21,363 nt of DNA from Acetobacteraceae bacterium (lineage in GTDB: Bacteria; Pseudomonadota; Alphaproteobacteria; Acetobacterales; Acetobacteraceae): positions 1-21,363 of the forward strand of contig PLSZ01000549.1 in the NCBI GenBank assembly GCA_003164305.1, in the 5' to 3' direction. Shown piece after piece: positions 15,814 through 21,363 of this stretch; the first letter of the stretch is position 1, and the number at the start of each line of letters is the position of its first letter. Under the pieces are notes generated by a model. That model was not told where the DNA came from. It did not search any database and saw nothing but the letters and a program-made list of their open reading frames with translations. The position numbers were made by a program, and so were the translations under genes.

Positions 15814-16556
15814 CCGTGCCATCCCAAATGCCCGAGGAAATCGCGTGTGCGCATCGTCAACGGCGCGTCGAAGATTTGCTCGGGAGGTCCTTGCTCGACG
15901 ATCGCGCCGCGCTCGAACACGACGACACGATGCGCGACCCGGCGGGCGAAACTCATTTCGTGAGTGACGACGATCATCGTCATGCCTTCCTCGGCCAGGC
16001 GTTGCATCACGGTCAGTACCTCGCCCACGGTTTCGGGATCGAGCGCGGAGGTGGGTTCGTCGAACAACATCACCTGGGGTTGCATCGCCAACGCACGCGC
16101 GATGGCGACGCGCTGTTGCTGGCCGCCGGAGAGAGCAGCCGGCACGCTTCCGGCTTTATCCGCGAGGCCCACTTTGTCCAGCAACGCCTCGGCCCTTGCC
16201 TGGGCTTCCGCGCGCGGCAACCGCAGCACTGTCGTCGGACCGATCATTACGTTGGCCAGCACGGTCCGGTGCGGGAACAATTCGAAATTCTGGAACACCA
16301 TGCCCATGCGGCGGCGGACCTCCCGCATGCCGCGCTCGGTTTTCGGCAATGGCACGCCGTCGAGGCTGATCTCGCCGCCGTCGAGCGTTTCCAGTCCGTT
16401 CGTGCAACGCAACAACGTCGATTTGCCTGAACCGGAGGGGCCGATCAGGCAGACGACCTCCTGCCTGCGCACCTGCATCGACACACCGTTCAGCGCGACG
16501 AAATCGCCGAACATCTTGCGCACGTCGCGATAATCCAGGACCACCTCGGGGCTCAT
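15810..16556 (-). CDS. ABC transporter ATP-binding protein, PAAT (polar amino acid) type
   Basis: This 248-residue cytoplasmic ATPase powers the two permeases encoded just upstream. It has Walker [10 protein letters not shown] (39-47), Q-loop Q89 in [11 protein letters not shown], signature LSGGQQQR (142-149), Walker B VMLFDEP (162-168), D-loop SALD and H-loop H199 in VVTHEM. The QNFELFPH region, [20 protein letters not shown] and the EQGPPEQIF tail are those of GlnQ/HisP-like amino-acid importers. The frame extends to 16586, but the ATG at 16556 forms an ATGA overlap with the preceding permease stop. The operon context with uxuB and uxuA suggests a sugar-acid rather than amino-acid substrate, which is inference. 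Confidence 0.93.
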   Translation of the reverse strand: MSPEVVLDYRDVRKMFGDFVALNGVSMQVRRQEVVCLIGPSGSGKSTLLRCTNGLETLDGGEISLDGVPLPKTERGMREVRRRMGMVFQNFELFPHRTVLANVMIGPTTVLRLPRAEAQARAEALLDKVGLADKAGSVPAALSGGQQQRVAIARALAMQPQVMLFDEPTSALDPETVGEVLTVMQRLAEEGMTMIVVTHEMSFARRVAHRVVVFERGAIVEQGPPEQIFDAPLTMRTRDFLGHLGWHG

Positions 16557-17212
16557 TCGGATATTCCATAACGGCGGTGGATCCAATCGACGAGCTTGGC
16601 CTGCGGATAGCCGAGCAACCAGTAAAGTGCGGCCATGGCGGTGAGCATTTCCAGAATCCGGTAGGTCTGGGCGCGAATCTGCATCGATACATAAGCCAGT
16701 TCTCCGACGCCGATGACGGAAACCAGAGACGTGTCCTTGAACAGCGACACCCAGGTGCTGGCAAGAACCGGCAACACCCGGCGAATGGCCTGCGGCAGCA
16801 CGACCTCCCGCATCGCCTGCCAGCGGCTCATGCCCAATGCCAGCGCCGCCTCGGTCTGGCCTTTACGGATCGATCCGATCCCCGCTCGGAACGTCTCCGC
16901 GTTGTAAGCGCAGACGTTCAGCGCCAACGCGGCGAGGCCGGTGGTGAAGGCGGAGAATTCAACGCCGATCGCGACTGGCATCACGTAATACACCCAGTAA
17001 ATCAGCAGAATCAGCGGCAAGTTACGAAAGAACTCGACGAAGCAGGCGCTGGCGGCGGCGATCGGACGCACCGGCGACAGGCGCATCAACGCCAGCAGCA
17101 AGCCTCCGGGCAACGCGATCAGCATGGTGCAGACGGCGAGCAAAATGGTCATCCCCACGCCCTCGGCCAGGGCGTCGCGAAACCGCCAGACCACGCTCCA
17201 ATCGAAGATCAT
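16553..17212 (-). CDS. ABC transporter permease, PAAT type (second subunit)
   Basis: It is an inner-membrane protein of 219 residues with about five hydrophobic spans. It carries a [16 protein letters not shown] segment typical of His/Glu/Gln/Arg/opine permeases and the ATPase-docking EAA-type loop in [12 protein letters not shown] with a VVLPQAI end. The frame stays open to 17842, which overlaps the neighbouring permease out of frame; the ATG at 17212 (MIFDWSVV) is chosen because it matches the family length and makes an ATGA overlap with the previous stop. It forms the channel together with the other permease. Confidence 0.92.
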   Translation of the reverse strand: MIFDWSVVWRFRDALAEGVGMTILLAVCTMLIALPGGLLLALMRLSPVRPIAAASACFVEFFRNLPLILLIYWVYYVMPVAIGVEFSAFTTGLAALALNVCAYNAETFRAGIGSIRKGQTEAALALGMSRWQAMREVVLPQAIRRVLPVLASTWVSLFKDTSLVSVIGVGELAYVSMQIRAQTYRILEMLTAMAALYWLLGYPQAKLVDWIHRRYGISE

Positions 17213-17877
17213 GAGCGCCCCAGATGGGCGACGCGGCGATACAGCAGGTCGATAAGCCGTGTCGTCGGAAACAGGATGAGGAAGTAGACCAGCAAAGCCA
17301 CGGTGAAGACCTCGATCGGGCGAAAGCTCTGACCGGCGACGGTTTCGGATTGCTTCATATATTCCGGTACCGCGATGGTCGCGGCGATCGCGGTGTCCTT
17401 GATGGTGATGGAAACGATCGAACCCAGAGCGGGCAACATCCGGATCACCGCCTGCGGCAGCACGACCTGGCGGACGGTCTGCGCGCCGGAGAATCCCAAC
17501 GCCAAAGCGGCGCGGATCTGACCGGGCCGCACCGAAGCGATGCCGGCGCGCAGGATCTCCGCCACGTAAGCCGCGATGTGCAGCGTCAGGGCAGCCCAGG
17601 CGGCCCAGAAAGGCGGAAGGGAGAGGCCGATGACAAGAGGGAAGGCGAAATACATCCAGACCAGCACGACGAGAACCGGAATCGCGCGCATCGAATCGAT
17701 GTAAAACGTCAGCGCGAGGCTGAGCCATCCCGGACCGTAGACGCGACCGAAACCGACCGCCGCGCCGAACGTCAGACTCGAAACGATCGTCAGCGCGGAC
17801 AGCGACAGGGTGACGCCCAGACCCGCCGCCAGATAGCGCCAACTATCCAGCAGCGGGCTGAAATCCAGGTCGTCCAA
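17209..17877 (-). CDS. ABC transporter permease, PAAT type (first subunit), TTG start
   Basis: This inner-membrane permease has 222 residues, several hydrophobic spans, SMRAIPVLVVLVW in the position of the family's FRxxP motif, and the EAA-type loop GQIRAALALGFSG...VVLPQAV. The only start that leaves a full-length first transmembrane segment is TTG at 17877, which directly follows the TAA of the binding-protein gene (TAATTG); the first ATG in frame lies about 60 codons in, inside the conserved core. Zero spacing and a weak start codon suggest that its translation depends on ribosomes terminating on the binding-protein gene, which would lower permease yield relative to the binding protein. Confidence 0.88.
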   Translation of the reverse strand: MDDLDFSPLLDSWRYLAAGLGVTLSLSALTIVSSLTFGAAVGFGRVYGPGWLSLALTFYIDSMRAIPVLVVLVWMYFAFPLVIGLSLPPFWAAWAALTLHIAAYVAEILRAGIASVRPGQIRAALALGFSGAQTVRQVVLPQAVIRMLPALGSIVSITIKDTAIAATIAVPEYMKQSETVAGQSFRPIEVFTVALLVYFLILFPTTRLIDLLYRRVAHLGRS

Positions 17878-18702
17878 TTACTTCAACGTGGCGGCGACGC
17901 GCTGCTCGTCCGCTTCCAGTTTGGGATGGATGGTCTTTTCCACCGCGCGCAGCCACTCCAGAAACACCGGCTGCCCCTTATCCACCGCCAGCCCCACCGG
18001 CTGGGCTTTTTCGGTGCTGTTCTGGCAATTATTCTCCTTCGGCAACGCGGCGAGACCTTTCACCTTGGCGGCCATCGCGACATAGGGAATGCGATTGATC
18101 GGCGCAGCGTCGGCACGGTGCGCCATGATGTCCTCCAGCGGCGCGGTGGCGCCGGAGTTGGTGACGCCCTTCAATGTCGCCAGCGGGAAACGCTGTTTGA
18201 CCCAGCCTTCTTCCGCCGCGCCGACGAAATACGCGATGATGACGCCGGGTTTGTTCAGGTCGTCCACTGTTTGCGCCATCGCGAATTTCGGATCGCTGGC
18301 GAGCCCGAACATGCAAACGCTGGTGTTGGAATAAATCACGAAATCGACGACCTTGTCGCGTTCCGGCGTCTCCGCCAGAGCGGTAATGCTGAGGTCTACC
18401 TGGTTCGACGCCAGAACGGGGATTTTGGTTTCATGTGAAACCAATACCGGCGCCAGCTTCACACCCAGAAGCTTCGCGTATTCCGATGCCAGCAGCCATG
18501 CGGGACCGGACCATTGGTCGCCGTCGCCGGAGGTGTTCTCGACCAGCCAGGGCGCGTTCGCCAGCACCGCGACCCGCAGCACGCCGGCCTTGTGGATCGC
18601 GTCCACCCGCGGACTGGCGCCAGGCGGGGGCGGAGTTTGCGCCACCACCGCGCCGGCGAACCCGAGGATCAAGGCGGCGACTGGCAGTTTTCGAAGTTTC
18701 AT
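17878..18702 (-). CDS. Periplasmic solute-binding protein, family 3 (amino-acid type), of the operon's ABC transporter
   Basis: The 274-residue protein has a clear Sec signal peptide (MKLRKLPVAALILGFAGAVVA, cleavage likely after A21) and a Pro-rich start of the mature chain. The body is of the SBP_bac_3 type: KAGVLRVAVLANAPW, SEYAKLLGVKLAPVLV, and the two-lobe hinge region QVDLSITALAETPERDKVVDF. It would deliver substrate to the two permeases downstream. Family 3 usually binds amino acids or opines; linkage to uxuB and uxuA points to a uronate or other sugar acid here. The ATG at 18702 overlaps the gntR stop (ATGA) and is preceded by GGAAGG at 18711-18716, eight bases away. The mature chain contains a pair of cysteines (SVCMFGL and NNCQN) that could form a disulfide. 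Confidence 0.9.
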   Translation of the reverse strand: MKLRKLPVAALILGFAGAVVAQTPPPPGASPRVDAIHKAGVLRVAVLANAPWLVENTSGDGDQWSGPAWLLASEYAKLLGVKLAPVLVSHETKIPVLASNQVDLSITALAETPERDKVVDFVIYSNTSVCMFGLASDPKFAMAQTVDDLNKPGVIIAYFVGAAEEGWVKQRFPLATLKGVTNSGATAPLEDIMAHRADAAPINRIPYVAMAAKVKGLAALPKENNCQNSTEKAQPVGLAVDKGQPVFLEWLRAVEKTIHPKLEADEQRVAATLK

Positions 18703-19385
18703 GGAGACTTCCTTCCGGTTTTTGTTGTGTGATCGAGTTGAAGTGCGTCGATGGTCGAGAACACCTCCCGCAAATGGGTTCGCAGCGCGATTTCGGCGGC
18801 ATCCTGATCATGGTCTCCGAGGGCCGCCACGATGACGCGATGCTGGCCGATCAGACGCGGAATCTGGTCGGCGATGGGCAGGCTGAGTTGGCGCACCCGG
18901 TCCATGTGCAACTTGTTGCCCTGAATCACACGCCAGACGCCGGGTCGGCCAGCGATCCGGCAGAAGGTGGCGTGCAGGTCCTCATCCAGATCGTAGAACC
19001 GAGCGGGATCGCTGTGCTCATGCGCGTCTCGTTGCTGGTCCAACAGGCGGCGCAAATCGGCCAGACCGCGGCGATCGATCGTGGCCGCGATCTCCCGGAT
19101 GATGCCGCACTCCAGGTGCTCGCGGATAAATTGCGCTTCGCGGACATGGGCGATATCGATGGGGGCGACGAAACTTCCAGACTGGGGCAGCAATTGGATC
19201 AAACCTTCTCGCGCCAGCAGAAGCATCGCCTCACGCAACGGGGTGCGGCCAATGCCCAGTTGCTCGATCAGTTCGGGTTCCGACAGGCGCGCGCCGGGAG
19301 GCAATTCGCCGCGTACGATCCGGCGGCGCAGCGTGTCGTACGCCTGGTCGGACAGTTTGACGCGACGTTCGATGACTTCCTCCAT
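18699..19385 (-). CDS. GntR-family transcriptional regulator, FadR/FCD subfamily; likely regulator of the uronate operon
   Basis: The 228-residue protein has an N-terminal winged helix (about 9-75) with the GntR pattern AYDTLRRRIVRGELPPGARLSE...GIGRTPLREAMLLLAREGLI, and a C-terminal all-helical FCD ligand domain (about 80-215). The FCD metal-site pattern is visible as the Asp and His in DLDEDLHATF and the later His residues in QHRVIVAAL and RTHL. Relatives such as UxuR, ExuR and GguR sense uronates or their breakdown products, so a sugar-acid ligand is expected. It is the first gene of its own operon and should be autoregulated. The ATG at 19385 has no ribosome binding site, and a promoter placed directly upstream would give a leaderless mRNA. 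Confidence 0.92.
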   Translation of the reverse strand: MEEVIERRVKLSDQAYDTLRRRIVRGELPPGARLSEPELIEQLGIGRTPLREAMLLLAREGLIQLLPQSGSFVAPIDIAHVREAQFIREHLECGIIREIAATIDRRGLADLRRLLDQQRDAHEHSDPARFYDLDEDLHATFCRIAGRPGVWRVIQGNKLHMDRVRQLSLPIADQIPRLIGQHRVIVAALGDHDQDAAEIALRTHLREVFSTIDALQLDHTTKTGRKSP

Positions 19386-19392
19386 GAATGTC

Positions 19393-19421
19393 GAAATACT
19401 AATATATCAGTTGTCGGTCAA
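19393..19421 (-). promoter_or_regulatory. Candidate promoter of the gntR-uxu operon
   Basis: On the reverse strand TTGACC (19421-19416; 5 of 6 to consensus) is followed after 17 bp by TATTTC (19398-19393; only 3 of 6). Transcription would start at or next to the ATG at 19385, which fits the absence of a ribosome binding site. The -10 is weak and other alignments (TAGTAT with a 14-bp spacer) are possible. Confidence 0.35.
19398..19411. promoter_or_regulatory. Candidate GntR operator (14-bp imperfect palindrome)
   Basis: ACTAATATATCAGT matches its own reverse complement at 12 of 14 positions and is centred on ATATAT in otherwise GC-rich DNA. It lies 12 bp before the gntR start, in the spacer of the likely promoter, where a bound dimer would block RNA polymerase. 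FadR-subfamily sites are short palindromes of this size. A second, weaker inverted repeat GTTG-N5-CAAC at 19410-19422 adjoins it. The site is also in the control region of the divergent binding-protein gene at 19542. Confidence 0.45.
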
Positions 19422-19541
19422 CGGTTGCCATCTTCGCCCATCCGTGATCCACGACCCTCGCGATTGCACAAACATTCGGCGCTCCGAAGACGAGCCTGTT
19501 TTTCGGGCAGTTCTCGGCGGCGAAACCAGAAGGACGGGACG

Positions 19542-20783
19542 ATGAACCGCAGACATTTCCTGAAAAGCACCGCCGCGCTGACGGCTCTGTCCGGCTCCGC
19601 CTTCGCCCAATCCGGCAAAGAAATCGCGATCGGCGCGATTTATCCGATGTCGGGGGCGAGCGCGCAGATCGGTGTCGATGCGCGTCACGCATTCGATACG
19701 GCCGTGGAAATCGTCAACGGCAGCTACGATATTCCGCTGATCGCGGCGAAGAACCCGGGCATCGCCAGCCTCGGTAACGCCAAAATTCGCGTGATCATGG
19801 CCGACCATCAGGGCGACCCGCAGATGGGCCGATCGGAGGCCGAGCGCATGATCACGCAGGACAAGGTCGCGGCCATCGTCGGCGCTTTCCATTCCTCGGT
19901 GTCCGCGACCGCCAGCGTGACGTGCGAGCGTTACGCCACACCCTATCTCGCCGCCGATTCATCGTCGCCGAGCCTGCACCGGCGCGGCCTGAAATTCTTT
20001 TTCCGCCCGTCGGCGCATGACGAGATGTTCTCGAAAGCCATGTTCGATTTCCTCGACGCGCAAAAGGCCGCGGGGAAAACGATTGCCACGGTCGGAATCT
20101 TTTATGAGGACACGATTTTCGGTACTGACTCGTCGAACGTGCAGCGCAAACTGGCGGCGGAGCGCGGCTACAAGGTCGCCTGCGACGTGAAGTTCAAGGC
20201 CAACTCACCATCGCTGACCGCCGAGGCGCAGCAGATCAAAGCCGCCGATCCGGACGTGTTTCTGCCGTCCTGCTATACCACCGACGCGATCCTGCTGATC
20301 AAGACGTTCGCCGACCTTGGCTATAAGCCGAAGAACATCGTGGCACAGGCGGCGGGCTTCTCAGACAAGGCAACGTTCGACGCGGTGGGCGATAAGCTGG
20401 AGGGGATGATTTCCCGCGCCAGTTTCTCGATCGACATGGCGACGAAACGTCCTTCGATTGGTAAAGTAAACGATATGTTCAAGGCCCGCGCGGGGCGCGA
20501 TCTGAATGACAACACCTCGCGGCAGTTGATGGCGATCCTGATCCTGGCTGACGCGTTGAACCGGGCGGGGTCAACGGACGGCACGAAACTGCGCGACGCC
20601 CTGGCGGCGACCGACATCCCGGGCGATCAGACGATCATGCCATGGAAGCAACTAAAGTTCGACGCCGAGGGCCAGAACGAAACCGCCGATCCGGTGTTGA
20701 TCCAGTATCTGGGTGGTAAGTTCGTCACAGTCTTCCCCGCCGAGGTGGCGATCGCTCCGGCCAAATGGCCCATGAACGGGTGA
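19542..20783 (+). CDS. ABC transporter substrate-binding protein, LIV/HAAT type (Peripla_BP_6)
   Basis: The 413-residue periplasmic protein begins MNRRHFLKSTAAL...AFA-Q, an RR-x-FLK signal peptide of Tat type with cleavage likely after A22. The mature chain has the family's opening IAIGAIYPMSG, then VIMADHQGDPQMGRSEAERMI and KVAAIVGAFHSSVSAT, then YATPYLAADSSSP, and the later FFRPSAHD and IFYEDTIFGTD. Such proteins bind branched-chain amino acids, amides, urea or aromatic acids; the ligand here is not evident. The open frame extends far upstream to 18435 through gntR, but the ATG at 19542 has the signal peptide and AAGGA seven bases before it. A LivH-type permease follows after 13 bp. Confidence 0.92.
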   Translation: MNRRHFLKSTAALTALSGSAFAQSGKEIAIGAIYPMSGASAQIGVDARHAFDTAVEIVNGSYDIPLIAAKNPGIASLGNAKIRVIMADHQGDPQMGRSEAERMITQDKVAAIVGAFHSSVSATASVTCERYATPYLAADSSSPSLHRRGLKFFFRPSAHDEMFSKAMFDFLDAQKAAGKTIATVGIFYEDTIFGTDSSNVQRKLAAERGYKVACDVKFKANSPSLTAEAQQIKAADPDVFLPSCYTTDAILLIKTFADLGYKPKNIVAQAAGFSDKATFDAVGDKLEGMISRASFSIDMATKRPSIGKVNDMFKARAGRDLNDNTSRQLMAILILADALNRAGSTDGTKLRDALAATDIPGDQTIMPWKQLKFDAEGQNETADPVLIQYLGGKFVTVFPAEVAIAPAKWPMNG

Positions 20784-20796
20784 CGGCGATTTCGCG

Positions 20797-21363
20797 GTGA
20801 CCCTGCAAACCATCTTCCAGGTCATGGCGAGCGGCCTGTTGATGGGCCTGATCTACGCCCTTGTCGCGGTCGGCCTGTCGCTGATTTTCGGCCTGATGGA
20901 CGTGGTGAACTTCGCGCATGGCGAATTCCTGATGGTGGCCATGTACGCGATGTTCGGGCTGGTGTTGCTGACCGGGCTCGATCCGATTCTGCTGACTCCG
21001 CTTGTCGCGGCGGGCATGTTCGTGTTCGGCGCGTTCGCGTATCTCGGCGTGGTGCGTTTCGCGATGCGGGCGCGATCGAATAAAGGGATGGTGCAGATCT
21101 TCGCCACGTTTGGGCTGGCGGTATTGTTGCAAGGCCTCGCGCAAACGCTGTTCTCCCCGGATTTTCGCAATCTCCCCGCCGCCTGGCTCACCGGCAAGAC
21201 CCTTAACCTGGGCGGAGTCTTCCTGCCCTGGCCTCAGCTTTACGGATGCGCCGTATCGCTGCTGGCGTTCGTCGGGCTTTGGTTGTTGATGACCCGCACC
21301 GATCTCGGCAAGGCGCTGGAAGCCACACGGGAGGATCGCGGCGCGGTGGCGCTGGTCGGCATC
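20797..21363 (+). CDS. Branched-chain amino acid type ABC permease (LivH family), 5' part cut by window end
   Basis: Translation from the GTG at 20797 gives 189 codons without a stop up to the window end. The start (TLQTIFQVMASGLLMGLIYALVAVG; shown in two pieces in relatives as well) and SLIFGLMDVVNFAHGEF are diagnostic for LivH. RTDLGKALEATREDRGAVAL near the end is the family's cytoplasmic ATPase-contact loop. LivH proteins are about 290 residues, so roughly a third is missing. An ATG at 20824 is an alternative start but would cut into the first conserved segment. It is presumably followed by livM and the ATPase genes outside the window. Confidence 0.9.
   Translation, partial: MTLQTIFQVMASGLLMGLIYALVAVGLSLIFGLMDVVNFAHGEFLMVAMYAMFGLVLLTGLDPILLTPLVAAGMFVFGAFAYLGVVRFAMRARSNKGMVQIFATFGLAVLLQGLAQTLFSPDFRNLPAAWLTGKTLNLGGVFLPWPQLYGCAVSLLAFVGLWLLMTRTDLGKALEATREDRGAVALVGI

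Noticed and set aside
14701..15963. 420-codon plus-strand frame opposite uxuB
   Set aside because: Its translation is Arg/Gly/His-rich without a recognisable fold and is fully antisense to a gene with complete catalytic motifs.
18435..19541. N-terminal extension of the LIV-type binding protein (frame open from 18435)
   Set aside because: The extension is antisense to gntR and the family-3 binding protein, is Arg-rich and domain-free, and the signal peptide and ribosome binding site are at 19542.

Overview
The window is GC-rich, densely packed DNA, most likely from an alphaproteobacterium. The gene styles (short beta-carbonic anhydrase, uxuB/uxuA with a FadR-type GntR regulator, LIV-type ABC transporter, large choice-of-anchor repeat protein) fit Acetobacteraceae/Rhodospirillales, but this is inference from protein flavour; there is no rRNA or other marker. 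No tRNA, rRNA, CRISPR array, insertion sequence or integrase was seen.

Left part (1-12204). A minus-strand gene cut by the window edge encodes the N-terminus of a PiT-type phosphate transporter, with a candidate PhoB box 60 bp upstream of its start. After about 550 bp of non-coding DNA, which holds a plausible sigma70 promoter and a leader with two hairpins, comes one enormous plus-strand gene of 11.4 kb (about 3800 residues). Its product has no N-terminal signal peptide and, as read by eye, no cysteine. It is built almost entirely from duplicated beta-rich modules: an N-terminal array of 170-172-residue repeats, choice-of-anchor-D-like modules, Calx-beta-like modules, three VWF-type-D-like modules that start with GD(P/V)H(I/M), and a C-terminal cap of a kind common in giant secreted proteins of alphaproteobacteria. 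It is probably an exported surface or matrix adhesin. It is the most unusual object in the window.

Middle (12205-13153). Only 28 bp after the giant gene is a complete beta-carbonic anhydrase. Directly after its stop codon, in the same frame, lies a start-less fragment of the C-terminal effector domain of a LysR regulator, so this is a gene-decay or rearrangement junction.

Right part, minus strand (13158-19385). Seven genes form a compact operon, in transcription order: gntR (FadR/FCD type), a family-3 periplasmic binding protein, two PAAT-type permeases, a PAAT-type ATPase, uxuB (fructuronate reductase) and uxuA (mannonate dehydratase). Four of the six junctions are 4-base ATGA overlaps; one is a stop directly abutting a TTG start, and the last is a 13-base gap. 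The layout says that the transporter, although built like an amino-acid importer, brings in a hexuronate or related sugar acid, which UxuB and UxuA convert to 2-keto-3-deoxy-D-gluconate under the GntR regulator. Uronate isomerase (uxaC) and KDG kinase/aldolase are not in the window. A 14-bp imperfect palindrome upstream of gntR, inside its likely promoter spacer, is a candidate operator.

Right edge, plus strand (19542-21363). Divergent from gntR is a LIV/HAAT-type binding protein with an RR-type signal peptide, followed by the first 189 codons of a LivH-type permease, cut by the window end. Its ligand cannot be told from sequence.
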